From MAG-121220-bin8 sp965655865 (GTDB lineage Bacteria > Bacteroidota > Bacteroidia > Flavobacteriales > Flavobacteriaceae), in assembly GCA_965655865.1 (NCBI GenBank), contig CBFHJJ010000002.1:1-64000 (forward strand): DNA of 64,000 bases, in the 5' to 3' direction. Below the pieces are notes generated by a model. That model was not told where the DNA came from. It worked only from the letters and a program-made list of their open reading frames with translations, and did no database searches. The position numbers and the translations under genes were made by a program. Shown one piece after another: positions 35,297 to 44,164 of this stretch; the stretch's first letter is position 1, and every line of letters begins with the position of its first letter.

Positions 35297-37771
35297 TTAA
35301 AACTGATAACTTAAAACTAAATTTAAGTTTCTGCCTGGAGCGGATATTCCAGAAGCAAATTCTCTATAATGAATGTCAAAAATATTATCCAAAATAAGTA
35401 GTGTTTTAAGTTTATTTGAAAATTTATAAGAAGAAGAAAATCTAACTATATTCCATGACGGCATTCCATTGTAAGAGAAGTCAATACCATCAAAAACTAG
35501 AGGAGTTTCTTCAAGCCCGTCTTCCCCCCCAATACTATATTTTTCAGGGTTTTTAGAACTAGAAAACTTATATGAAAGTTCAAGATCACTTGATTTAGTA
35601 ACCATGTATCTTAAAGAGAAGTTTCCAAATAATGGAGAAATTGAAGGTAATGGATGGCGGCTATTTACACTTCCCCCATGAGTAAAAGTTAAATTACCTT
35701 TAAGCGTCCATAAATTTGGCGAACTTAGTTTTATGTCCAATGTAGACCCATATATATAGGCATTTCCTTTATTAACATTAGCCATTGTGATTACTTCTTC
35801 TGAGTTAAATACTATGGTAGATGGATCACTTGTTGACGTATCATCTTTTATTTCAAAATAATCTCTAGTAATATGTTTTGAAATGTGTGTGTAATATGCG
35901 TTTATGGAAAATATATTTTGTTTGTTTAGCGAAGATTTATAAAGACCTATTTCTGAACTGTAGGCGTATTCTGGCTTTAGTTTAGAATTCGGAACGGAAA
36001 GCACACCTTTATGCTCTCTAATCTTCCCAATATCATCAATGTTTGGAGATCTGAAACCACTAGAAAAATTAGCGCTTATTTTCCAATTGTTTTTTGTTCT
36101 TAGCACATAACCAAAACTACTTGTAATTGATGAGTTTTGAGAATGAACATCTGAAATACTGGCGTTAATTATATTGGTATCATTCCATTTTGCTCTTAGC
36201 CGAGTATCTGTAAACCTCATTCCAAAATTAATATTTGATTTTTTTGAAAGGTCTTTTCTGTATTCAGAATAAATTGCAGCTGTTGAATAATGACCTTCAT
36301 CGCTGGGATACCTTGTTGGGATATTAAAATATTGATTGGATAAAGCTAACCCAGAAATAGTTGATTTGTAACTTTGTAAATAAGCTTTTGAGTTTACATT
36401 ATTAAAAGTGTATTCAAAGCCGTAAACTAAGGAGGAATTATTCGAGTAATCTTTAAAATAATCGTTATTTACAGAAAAAATATTTAAATTTTCTATCTGG
36501 TTGGTCTTAGAGAGATCTTGAAACCTTCTGTAATGTCTTGATTCTCCTATCTTTTGGAAAGCGATTAGTAATTTACTTTTGTCACTAAATCTTTTCGCTT
36601 TAGAAAAATTAAAAAGGGTTGAAATCATTGTCCTTTTTTGAGGACCATAGTACCATTCAGAATATTTATAATCTCCATTTGTAATTTCGTTTAACTTGTC
36701 AAACCTATTTATATCAGATGACTTTGAATGTTGAAGATTTAATATCATATTGGAGCTATCTGACAACAAAAAATTAAATTTTTGCATAAAATCATATTGT
36801 TGATAAGCTGTATTTAATTGAATATTAGGATTTTCATTATTTTTTTTGGAATCATTATATTTATTTGAGTCTAAATAATGATTGTCTAAGCCCCATTCAT
36901 CAAAACCATGTTTTCTGTTATCTCCCATTATAATATCTCCAAATTTTGAAAAAGAAAAATTTGTATAACTAGCCCATTTGTTTGTACTATATTCAAGATC
37001 TAAGTTTTGTACAATGTTATTGAGTCTTGAGTTGTAAGAAGAGATCCCACTTGCCCCCCACTTTTTAATATTATTCATTTTAGGTGTTTTGGTGTAAAAA
37101 TGCACTATACCACCTAAAGCATCAGACCCATAGCCTATAGACGAAGGGCCATAAATAACTTCTGTTCTTTCAAGACTATTGGGATTTACAGTAATGGAGT
37201 TTTGTAAATGTCCTGAACGATAAATAGCATTATTCATTCTTACTCCGTCAACCACGAGTAAGACTCGATTTGCCTCAAAACCCCTTATGACAGGGCTTCC
37301 GCCCCCACCTTGAGATTTTTGAACTCTAACTCCGCCAGCATAATTTAATAAATCAGCAGAAGTTTGAGGTAAGTCTAATTTCAAATCTTTATTAGTTATT
37401 AAAGAAACTTGTTTGGAAATTTTTTCTCTATTTTCTTTGTTTCTAGCCACAGAAAGAATAACCTCTGACAAGGCTAGGGTATTGGGTTCTAGAAAAACAG
37501 TAGTCTTATTTGAGAGGCGATTAATTATTAGTTGAATTGATTTGTACGAGACATGCCCGATTATTAAAGTATCTTTTTTATCAAATCCTTTGAGGTTAAC
37601 TATACCTTTATTGTCGGAAATCAATGACTTTGAGCTTTGTTTTCCAAAAACAGTAACATCAGACACAGGGAGATTGTTGGTATTGTCGATTATGATTATT
37701 TTTTGAGAATAACCAATATTGCTAATTAGCAAAAGACAAACTGAAACAAAACATCTAGCCAAATAGTTCAT
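35297..37771 (-). CDS. TonB-dependent receptor (second, BtuB/CirA-like plug)
   Basis: 824 residues. Signal peptide 1-~22 (YSQ); a carboxypeptidase-regulatory-like domain (about 24-100); then a plug (about 115-235) with LNYAGGVRVQKSQGGGGSPVIRGFEANRVLLVVDGVRMNNAIYRSG and SIGYGSDALGGIVHFYTK. The barrel follows and ends in YQF. The plug style (RGFEANRVLLVVDGVRMN) resembles siderophore, heme or cobalamin receptors, but the ligand is unknown. The start overlaps the recO stop by 17 bases, an odd pairing that may couple the two genes' translation. A short intergenic stretch (35236-35296) separates it from ileS. Confidence 0.9.
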   Translation of the reverse strand: MNYLARCFVSVCLLLISNIGYSQKIIIIDNTNNLPVSDVTVFGKQSSKSLISDNKGIVNLKGFDKKDTLIIGHVSYKSIQLIINRLSNKTTVFLEPNTLALSEVILSVARNKENREKISKQVSLITNKDLKLDLPQTSADLLNYAGGVRVQKSQGGGGSPVIRGFEANRVLLVVDGVRMNNAIYRSGHLQNSITVNPNSLERTEVIYGPSSIGYGSDALGGIVHFYTKTPKMNNIKKWGASGISSYNSRLNNIVQNLDLEYSTNKWASYTNFSFSKFGDIIMGDNRKHGFDEWGLDNHYLDSNKYNDSKKNNENPNIQLNTAYQQYDFMQKFNFLLSDSSNMILNLQHSKSSDINRFDKLNEITNGDYKYSEWYYGPQKRTMISTLFNFSKAKRFSDKSKLLIAFQKIGESRHYRRFQDLSKTNQIENLNIFSVNNDYFKDYSNNSSLVYGFEYTFNNVNSKAYLQSYKSTISGLALSNQYFNIPTRYPSDEGHYSTAAIYSEYRKDLSKKSNINFGMRFTDTRLRAKWNDTNIINASISDVHSQNSSITSSFGYVLRTKNNWKISANFSSGFRSPNIDDIGKIREHKGVLSVPNSKLKPEYAYSSEIGLYKSSLNKQNIFSINAYYTHISKHITRDYFEIKDDTSTSDPSTIVFNSEEVITMANVNKGNAYIYGSTLDIKLSSPNLWTLKGNLTFTHGGSVNSRHPLPSISPLFGNFSLRYMVTKSSDLELSYKFSSSKNPEKYSIGGEDGLEETPLVFDGIDFSYNGMPSWNIVRFSSSYKFSNKLKTLLILDNIFDIHYREFASGISAPGRNLNLVLSYQF

Positions 37772-38474
37772 AAAGAATATTTAGAGAGTTAGGTCTTTTA
37801 AAATCAGGCAAATGAATTTGCATATACTTAATTAAAAATTCAATTAATTTCTTTCTCTTGTTTGAAGTATTAACTTCCTCTATCAAATCATCAAATTCTG
37901 TGCCTAAAAAACTTTTAAAATGTGAAATAATTTCACCGCTAATACAATATTCACTACCATCGCATTTGCAAAAGACCCCTTCAATCATATTAAAACCACC
38001 AAGATCTTGATTGGATAAATTTGGCGAAATACCCATAAATGATAATAGTTTAACTAAGAAATGAATGTGAAAATTACTGAATCTGTTAGACTGATCTAGC
38101 CACACTGTGGATTGTTTTAAAAAGTTAAAGAGTGCTAAGTTTTTTTCTTCCTCTTTAATGCTTTTCGAAAGAACTTCAGATAAAAACATAACTATGGAGT
38201 TTTTAATTATATCTAAATGAATCTTTTTGTAAGGATTTATGATTTTTACTGATCGGAGGCTTTCTAATCCTCCATTATTTTTATGATTGGCATCTATTTC
38301 TAGTTGAGTAAGAGGTTGAAAAAACCCAATATTAATTTTTTTTTTTTTAGAAGTGCGAATGCCTTTTAATAAATAAGATTTTAAACCGTTAGACTTTGTA
38401 AAGCACTTAACAATTATGCTAGTTTCAGAGTATTTAATATAATTTAACGAAATAGCTTCGGTTGAAACAAGCAT
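37755..38474 (-). CDS. recO: DNA repair protein RecO
   Basis: 239 residues. RecO anneals ssDNA and, with RecR, loads RecA on gaps. The N-terminal OB fold begins STEAISLNYIKYSETSIIVKCFTKSNGLKSYLLKG, the family pattern. A zinc-like Cys group FCKCDGSEYC occurs at about residues 165-174, followed by the C-terminal helical region. It starts 2 bases after gdhA stop, and its 3' end overlaps the TonB receptor start. Grouping with gdhA and a receptor looks like compact packing rather than a pathway. Confidence 0.9.
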   Translation of the reverse strand: MLVSTEAISLNYIKYSETSIIVKCFTKSNGLKSYLLKGIRTSKKKKINIGFFQPLTQLEIDANHKNNGGLESLRSVKIINPYKKIHLDIIKNSIVMFLSEVLSKSIKEEEKNLALFNFLKQSTVWLDQSNRFSNFHIHFLVKLLSFMGISPNLSNQDLGGFNMIEGVFCKCDGSEYCISGEIISHFKSFLGTEFDDLIEEVNTSNKRKKLIEFLIKYMQIHLPDFKRPNSLNILYELFG

Positions 38475-38476
38475 TA

Positions 38477-39817
38477 TTAAACTACTCCTTGGGCTAACAT
38501 TGCATCTGCAACTTTGATGAATCCTGCAATATTTGCTCCTTTCTCATAGTTCACGTAATCTTTTTCTTGACCATGAATCAAACATGAATTATGAATATCT
38601 TTCATAATTTCTTTTAATTTTGAATCAACCTCTTCCCTAGACCAACTATATCTTAAAGAATTTTGTGCCATTTCAAGTCCAGAAACTGCAACACCTCCAG
38701 CATTTGAAGCTTTTCCAGGTGCGTACAAAATTTGGTTATGTTTAAATATTTTTATTGCATCAGGTTCACAAGGCATATTAGCTCCTTCACTAATACATAT
38801 ACAGCCATTTTTTATTAAATTTTTTGCATCATTTTCATTAAGTTCATTTTGAGTTGCACAAGGTAGCGCGATATCACATTTTATTTCCCACGGAGTTTTA
38901 TTTTTAAAAAAGACAGCGCTTGGATACTTATGGACATATTCATTAATTCTTCCTCTTTTTACATTTTTGAGATCCATAATAAAATTTAGTTTTTCAGTAT
39001 CTATTCCATCACTGTCATAAACAGTACCAGACGAATCAGACATAGAAATTACTTTAGCAGAAAGCTGTATACATTTTTCTGCAGCATATTGAGCAACATT
39101 TCCAGATCCAGAAATGACTACAGTTTTTCCTTTTATTGAATTAGAAACATGATTTAACATGTTTTCAGCAAAATATACAGTGCCATAACCTGTAGCTTCA
39201 GGCCTTATTAAAGAACCACCCCAAGAAAGTCCTTTTCCTGTTAAAACGCCAGTAAATTCTTTCTTCAATTTTTTGTATTGACCAAACATATATCCAATTT
39301 CTCTTCCTCCTACGCCAATATCACCTGCAGGAACGTCTGTATTTGGACCTATATATCTGTAAAGCTCTGTCATAAAGCTTTGACAAAACCGCATCACCTC
39401 ACCATCACTTTTTCCTTTTGGGTCAAAATCAGATCCTCCTTTACCAGCACCCATTGGAAGAGTAGTAAGACTATTTTTAAATACTTGTTCAAGCGCTAAA
39501 AACTTTAAAATACTAAGATTAACAGTTGGATGAAACCTTAATCCTCCTTTGTAGGGTCCAATTGCTGAGTTCATCTGCACTCTATATCCTCGATTTACTC
39601 GAATTTCTCCATTATCATCAACCCAATTTACTCTGAACATTAAAACCCTTTCAGGTTCAACCATTCTCATTAAAATATTTTTACCATGGTAAATGTCTTT
39701 AGAAACGATATATGGCAAAACTGTTTCGGCTATTTCTTTTACAGCTTGCATAAACTCTGGTTCATGAGAGTTTTTTTTATCAATTTCAGAAATAAAGTTT
39801 TCTATAATCTTTTTCAT
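38477..39817 (-). CDS. gdhA: NADP-type glutamate dehydrogenase
   Basis: 446 residues. It aminates 2-oxoglutarate to glutamate, a main ammonium-assimilation route. The catalytic lysine is K126 in LPMGAGKGGSDFDPKGKS, and the substrate-binding K90 is in AIGPYKGGLRFHP. The Rossmann loop GSGNVAQYAAE (about residues 236-246) binds the cofactor. Length and sequence fit the hexameric, NADP-preferring bacterial class, which is biosynthetic. It precedes recO by 2 bases. Confidence 0.95.
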   Translation of the reverse strand: MKKIIENFISEIDKKNSHEPEFMQAVKEIAETVLPYIVSKDIYHGKNILMRMVEPERVLMFRVNWVDDNGEIRVNRGYRVQMNSAIGPYKGGLRFHPTVNLSILKFLALEQVFKNSLTTLPMGAGKGGSDFDPKGKSDGEVMRFCQSFMTELYRYIGPNTDVPAGDIGVGGREIGYMFGQYKKLKKEFTGVLTGKGLSWGGSLIRPEATGYGTVYFAENMLNHVSNSIKGKTVVISGSGNVAQYAAEKCIQLSAKVISMSDSSGTVYDSDGIDTEKLNFIMDLKNVKRGRINEYVHKYPSAVFFKNKTPWEIKCDIALPCATQNELNENDAKNLIKNGCICISEGANMPCEPDAIKIFKHNQILYAPGKASNAGGVAVSGLEMAQNSLRYSWSREEVDSKLKEIMKDIHNSCLIHGQEKDYVNYEKGANIAGFIKVADAMLAQGVV

Positions 39818-39866
39818 ATTAAAAAGAATTTATTACTCTAAGTTAAGCAAATAATTATTGTTTAAA

Positions 39867-41006
39867 TTAACCAATTGCTTGTTTCAGATCTTCAATTAAA
39901 TCTTCAACATCTTCAATTCCAACACTAAGTCGAATTAACGAATCAACTACACCTGACTTTTCTCTTTCTTTTTTTGGAATTGAAGCATGAGTCATTGAAG
40001 CTGGGTGTCCAGCTAAACTTTCAACCCCACCTAACGATTCGGCTAATGTGAATATTTTTAGAGACTCAACTATTTTAAGAGATTTGCTCAGGCTATTTCC
40101 TTTAGTAGTAAAGGAAATCATTGCTCCAAAATCATTCATTTGATTTTTAGCAATATTGTGATTAGGATGATCTTCAAGCCCAGGCCAATAAACCGATTCA
40201 ATTTCGGGGTGATTATTTAAATAATTTGCAATCTTTTTAGCATTTTCACAATGTCTTTGCATTCTAACGTGTAATGTTTTAATACCTCTAAGAGTTAAAA
40301 AACTGTCCATAGGGCCACAAATTGCTCCACTTGCATTTTGAATAAAATATAATTGCTCAGAAAGCTTACGGTTGTTAACAATAAGCGCTCCAAGAACCAC
40401 ATCACTATGGCCCGCTAAATATTTTGTAGCTGAGTGCATAACAATGTCAGCTCCCAGAGAAAGTGGCTGTTGTAAAAAGGGTGTTGCAAAGGTATTGTCA
40501 ACTGCCAAAATAAGATTGAATTTTGTTGAAATATTGCTTAAACCTTTAATATCTACAATATTCATCATTGGATTAGTAGGTGTTTCAACCCAAATCATTT
40601 TTGTATTTTTATTTACCAAATTTTCTATTTTGGATAAATCGTGCATTTCGGTAAAATGGAAAACAAGCCCATATTTTTCAAAAATTTTAGTAAAAAGTCT
40701 GTAAGAGCCCCCATACAGGTCGTTAGTTGAGATCACCTCGTCACCAGGATTTAATAATTTAAGCACCGCATCAATTGCAGCCAGCCCAGACCCAAACGCA
40801 AGACCAAATTTTCCACCTTCAATACTTGAAAATGAGTTTTCCAAGGCACTTCTTGTTGGGTTATGGGTTCTGCTGTATTCATAACCTTTGTGATCACCTG
40901 GTGTTTTTTGAGAATACGTTGATGTTTGATAAATTGGTGGCATAACTGCACCATATCCTTTTTCTTCGATTTGACCTCCGTGAATAGTTTTTGTGTTAAA
41001 CTTCAT
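39867..41006 (-). CDS. metB: Cystathionine gamma-synthase/lyase family PLP enzyme
   Basis: 379 residues, Cys/Met-metabolism PLP-dependent family. The PLP lysine is K195 in MHSATKYLAGHSDVVLGA. Other conserved parts are YEYSRTHNPTRSALE, the FGSGLAAIDAVL turn, DLYGGSYRLF and AESLGGVESLAGHPASMTHAS. Whether it acts as gamma-synthase (MetB) or gamma-lyase cannot be decided from motifs alone; the length and start are typical of both. It stands alone with its own -7 box, divergent from the Spx/ArsC-like gene. Confidence 0.85.
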   Translation of the reverse strand: MKFNTKTIHGGQIEEKGYGAVMPPIYQTSTYSQKTPGDHKGYEYSRTHNPTRSALENSFSSIEGGKFGLAFGSGLAAIDAVLKLLNPGDEVISTNDLYGGSYRLFTKIFEKYGLVFHFTEMHDLSKIENLVNKNTKMIWVETPTNPMMNIVDIKGLSNISTKFNLILAVDNTFATPFLQQPLSLGADIVMHSATKYLAGHSDVVLGALIVNNRKLSEQLYFIQNASGAICGPMDSFLTLRGIKTLHVRMQRHCENAKKIANYLNNHPEIESVYWPGLEDHPNHNIAKNQMNDFGAMISFTTKGNSLSKSLKIVESLKIFTLAESLGGVESLAGHPASMTHASIPKKEREKSGVVDSLIRLSVGIEDVEDLIEDLKQAIG

Positions 41007-41025
41007 TTTAAGTAAATTAGATATC

Positions 41026-41033
41026 CAAATATA
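41026..41033 (-). promoter_or_regulatory. -7 box for metB
   Basis: On the - strand TATATTTG fully matches TAnnTTTG, 19 bases before the ATG. A TTTG lies 13 bases further upstream, too close to be an ideal -33 box. No SAM riboswitch could fit in this 58-base divergent gap. Confidence 0.45.
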
Positions 41034-41064
41034 TATCTTCTAATCTCAAACTGAAATTTTTTAA

Positions 41065-41421
41065 ATGAATAAATTATACTATCTATCTTCATGTTCAACT
41101 TGTAAAAGAATTATTAAACAATGGCCTTTAATTAAGACTATTGATTTAATAGATATTAAAAAAAATCCCTTAATCGATAAGGATTTAGAAGAATTATATA
41201 AAATCACTAATAGTTACGAGTCTTTATTTAATAACAGAGCGCAAATGTTAAAAAAATTAAACTTAAGTTTAAATCTTTTAAATGAAAATGATTTTAAAAA
41301 ATTATTGTTAACTCATTACAGCTTTTTAAAAAGACCTGTATTATTAATCAATAGTAAAATTTTCATTGGAAATTCTAAAAAAAATATTGATGACGCAGAG
41401 ATTGAACTTACTAAAAAGTAG
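41065..41421 (+). CDS. Spx/ArsC-like (YffB-type) thioredoxin-fold protein
   Basis: 118 residues. The N-terminal strand LYYLSSCSTCKRIIKQW carries a CxxC (C9, C12) in the position of ArsC/Spx redox cysteines. The LKRPVLLINSKIFIGNS segment matches the later conserved family part (KRPhl-x-G-x-x-hGf). The usual Arg of ArsC oxidoreductases in the LRxP motif appears here as KRP. It could be a glutaredoxin-coupled reductase or a regulator; there are no ars genes nearby, so I do not call it an arsenate reductase. Confidence 0.75.
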   Translation: MNKLYYLSSCSTCKRIIKQWPLIKTIDLIDIKKNPLIDKDLEELYKITNSYESLFNNRAQMLKKLNLSLNLLNENDFKKLLLTHYSFLKRPVLLINSKIFIGNSKKNIDDAEIELTKK

Positions 41422-41482
41422 TTTAATCTATTTTTCAAAAAAAATAAAAAGCAGATTTTGTATTTTTATTAAAATTTTAAAT

Positions 41483-41968
41483 ATGAATATTTTTAAATCA
41501 ATTGGTTTAGTTTTAGTCTTCGCTTTAATTTCTAGTTGTGGTGATTCAAAAAAACCTAAAGAAAAATCTATTTACAAAAGGGTTAAAACGGAAAAAAAGC
41601 AAGTAAAGCAAGTAAATAGCGTAACTCCAGTTGATCTTAAAAATAAAGGAATTGGCCCAATAAAAAATTATAGTTTTAGTTCTGATGTAAATTTAGAATT
41701 AGCAAATGAAGGCAAGCAAATTTTTAATTCAAAATGTACAGCGTGCCATAATGTAAACAGAAGATTAATTGGCCCTGCTATGACAGGAATTTACGAAAGA
41801 AGAAGTGTAGAATGGGTTTTAAACATAATGCTGAACCCTGACCAAATGTTAAAAGAGGATCCTACGGCAATTGCTCTTTTAAAAGAATATAACAACATCT
41901 TAATGTTAAATCAAAACCTTTCGGAAAACGAGGCCAAAAGTTTAGCAGAATATTTTAGAACCCTCTAA
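41483..41968 (+). CDS. Cytochrome c family lipoprotein
   Basis: 161 residues from ATG 41483 (MNIFKSIGLVLVFALISSCG); the open frame extends up to 41366 but the lipobox (LISSC, C19) fixes this start. After a Lys-rich linker (22-45), a single class I cytochrome c domain has CTACH at residues 85-89 (heme attachment C85 and C88, axial H89). A Met candidate for the second ligand is in NILMLNQNLS near the C-terminus. It is tethered in the envelope and followed after 1 base by a DUF1080 gene, suggesting a redox role tied to sugar-type substrates. Confidence 0.85.
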   Translation: MNIFKSIGLVLVFALISSCGDSKKPKEKSIYKRVKTEKKQVKQVNSVTPVDLKNKGIGPIKNYSFSSDVNLELANEGKQIFNSKCTACHNVNRRLIGPAMTGIYERRSVEWVLNIMLNPDQMLKEDPTAIALLKEYNNILMLNQNLSENEAKSLAEYFRTL

Positions 41969-41969
41969 C

Positions 41970-42698
41970 ATGAATTCAAAATTATTTTATTTATTTGTTT
42001 TAGGCATTTCATTTGCCCACTCTCAAAGTAAACTTACCGAAGTTTGGGAACCAGTTCCAGAAAAAATTGTAGCGCATGATTTCTCAAAAGCACCAAGTGA
42101 TGCAATTATTCTATTTGATGGGACAGATTTTTCTAATTGGGCTACATGGAATAATAAAGAACCCCAGTGGATAATTAATAATGACGGCTCAATGACTGTA
42201 GTTAACGGTAAGGGCTCAATTCAAACAAAAGAATCATTTGGGTCGGTTCAATTACATATTGAATGGAAAACAGGGACAAAAGACTTAGAAAAACATAATA
42301 ATCAGAGTAGATCAAATAGCGGAGTTTTTTTTCAAAAAAACTATGAAATACAGATTTTAGATAGTTACAATAATCCAACTTATGTTAATGGTCAGGCAGG
42401 GTCTGTTTACAAGCAATATATACCATTAAAAAATACAAGTAAAAAGCCAGGTGATTGGCAATCCTATGATATAATATTTACAGCACCCATATTTAAAAAA
42501 GAAAAATTAGAAAAACCCGGATACTTTACCGTTTTTCACAATGGAGTGTTAATTCAAAATCATGTTGAAATTTATGGTACCACAACAAATGTTGGAGAGC
42601 CTAAATATTCAGCTCACAGTAACGCTCCTATTATGTTACAAGACCATTGCTGCATTCCATTAAGCTTTAGAAATATATGGTTAAGGAAATTAGACTAA
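41970..42698 (+). CDS. DUF1080 protein (3-keto-disaccharide hydrolase family)
   Basis: 242 residues with a short signal peptide (ending FAHSQ). The rest is the DUF1080 concanavalin-like sandwich: DAIILFDGTDFSNW, QPQW-type strands, the SRSNSGVFFQKNYEIQILDS segment, KPGDWQSYDIIF, and HNGVLIQNHVEI. Several family members hydrolyse 3-keto-glycosides made by oxidoreductases. It lies directly after the cytochrome c lipoprotein gene, so electron transfer from sugar oxidation is a plausible shared theme, but the substrate is not known. The end is normal. Confidence 0.9.
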   Translation: MNSKLFYLFVLGISFAHSQSKLTEVWEPVPEKIVAHDFSKAPSDAIILFDGTDFSNWATWNNKEPQWIINNDGSMTVVNGKGSIQTKESFGSVQLHIEWKTGTKDLEKHNNQSRSNSGVFFQKNYEIQILDSYNNPTYVNGQAGSVYKQYIPLKNTSKKPGDWQSYDIIFTAPIFKKEKLEKPGYFTVFHNGVLIQNHVEIYGTTTNVGEPKYSAHSNAPIMLQDHCCIPLSFRNIWLRKLD

Positions 42699-42712
42699 GC
42701 TTCACTTTTTTG

Positions 42713-42720
42713 TAAATTTG
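42713..42720 (+). promoter_or_regulatory. -7 box immediately before yicC
   Basis: TAAATTTG fully matches TAnnTTTG and ends only 5 bases before the yicC ATG at 42726. If it is used, transcription would begin at or next to the ATG and the mRNA would be leaderless or nearly so. No clear -33 TTG is seen. Confidence 0.4.
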
Positions 42721-42725
42721 TAGAC

Positions 42726-43595
42726 ATGTTACAATCAATGACTGGTTTTGGAAACGCATCTATAGATTCAGAATTTGGAAAAATATCAATAGACATCAAA
42801 ACTTTAAACAGTAAAACTTTGGATCTTAATTATAGTCTAAATCCAATATTTAGAAATATTGAAAGCGATATAAGATCAATTTTGACAATTGGCCTGAAAA
42901 GAGGAAAAATTGATTTAAAAATTAATTTTAAAAATTTAGAAAATAGTTTCAGTTCAAATTTAAATCACGGTATTATAAAATCCTACATTAAAGATTTAAA
43001 AAAAATCTCGCCAGGGACTATAGTTGATAATGCTGAGTTCCTTAAAATAGCAGTTACACTTCCAAATTCTATTGAAAATAATCGAAGTGAGTTTGATCAA
43101 AAATTATTAGAAAATATTAAAGAATTAGTTAAAACGGCAATAGAAAAAGTAACTGATTTTAGAGTTCAAGAAGGAAACTCTATGGAATTAGATCTTTTAA
43201 GCAATTTGGATGCCATACAAAATAAACTTTTAGGTATTGAAGAATTAATACCTGTAAGGATGAGTTTAATAAAAAAAAGATTAACAAAAAATTTAGAGTC
43301 TCTTCAAATTGAAATTGATCAAAACAGGTTTGAACAAGAGTTGATTTATTATTTAGAAAAACTTGATATCAACGAAGAGTTAGTCAGGTTAAAAAATCAT
43401 TTAATTTATTTTAAAGCCACAATAAGTGAAAATCAAATTGAAAAAGGCAAAAAACTTACTTTTATTAGTCAAGAAATTGGAAGAGAAATTAATACTATTG
43501 GATCGAAGTCTAACAATTTATCAATGCAACAGGCTGTAGTTGAAATGAAAAATGAACTAGAAAAAATAAAAGAACAACTTCTTAATGTTTTGTAA
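42726..43595 (+). CDS. yicC: YicC/YloC-type endoribonuclease
   Basis: 289 residues. The N-terminus MLQSMTGFGNASI is the hallmark of YicC/YloC. The C-terminal domain has the charged signature RFEQELIYYLEKLDINEELVRLKNHLIYF and GKKLTFISQEIGREINTIGSKSN. Members cleave RNA, and in E. coli YicC cooperates with PNPase in sRNA decay. Its stop shares a base with the start of gmk, the arrangement seen in many bacteria, so yicC-gmk-nadD form one operon. Confidence 0.9.
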   Translation: MLQSMTGFGNASIDSEFGKISIDIKTLNSKTLDLNYSLNPIFRNIESDIRSILTIGLKRGKIDLKINFKNLENSFSSNLNHGIIKSYIKDLKKISPGTIVDNAEFLKIAVTLPNSIENNRSEFDQKLLENIKELVKTAIEKVTDFRVQEGNSMELDLLSNLDAIQNKLLGIEELIPVRMSLIKKRLTKNLESLQIEIDQNRFEQELIYYLEKLDINEELVRLKNHLIYFKATISENQIEKGKKLTFISQEIGREINTIGSKSNNLSMQQAVVEMKNELEKIKEQLLNVL

Positions 43596-44164
43596 TGTTT
43601 AAAGGTAAATGTATAATTTTTTCTGCTCCATCTGGAAGTGGTAAAACTACTTTAGTTAAACACCTATTAAATCAAAAAGAGTTGAATCTGTCCTTTTCAA
43701 CCTCTGTAACTACAAGACAAAAAAGAAAAGGTGAAATTGATGGAAAAGATTACCTCTTTAAAACTAAATCAGATTTTAAAAAATTAATTAATAATGGTGA
43801 GTTTCTTGAATATGAAGAAGTATATGATGACATCTACTATGGCAGCCTAGAAAGCGACGTCCTTAAGCAATTAGAAACACAAAATGTGATTTTTGATATC
43901 GATGTATTTGGAGGGATTAGATTAAAAGAATATTTTAAAAATAATGCACTATCAATTTTTGTTAAAGCCCCAAGTTTAGAAGAACTTAAAAAAAGATTGA
44001 GCTCTAGAGACAAGGACTCTAGGAAATCAATTGAAGAAAGAGTTAAAAAAGCTCAAAAAGAAATAGAAAAAGAATCTAAATTTGATCTTACTATTATTAA
44101 TGATGATCTTGATTTAGCCAAAAAAGAATCTTTTAATGCAGTTCAAAAATTTCTTTCTAAATGA
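43595..44164 (+). CDS. gmk: Guanylate kinase
   Basis: 189 residues, phosphorylates GMP/dGMP to the diphosphate. The P-loop is APSGSGKTTL (residues ~8-17). The GMP-binding part reads SVTTRQKRKGEIDGKDYLF and YGSLESDV, and the lid contains SRDKDSRKSIEERVKKA. Length is usual. The start overlaps the yicC stop by 1 base and its end overlaps nadD by 4 bases, so translation is coupled across the three genes. Confidence 0.96.
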   Translation: MFKGKCIIFSAPSGSGKTTLVKHLLNQKELNLSFSTSVTTRQKRKGEIDGKDYLFKTKSDFKKLINNGEFLEYEEVYDDIYYGSLESDVLKQLETQNVIFDIDVFGGIRLKEYFKNNALSIFVKAPSLEELKKRLSSRDKDSRKSIEERVKKAQKEIEKESKFDLTIINDDLDLAKKESFNAVQKFLSK

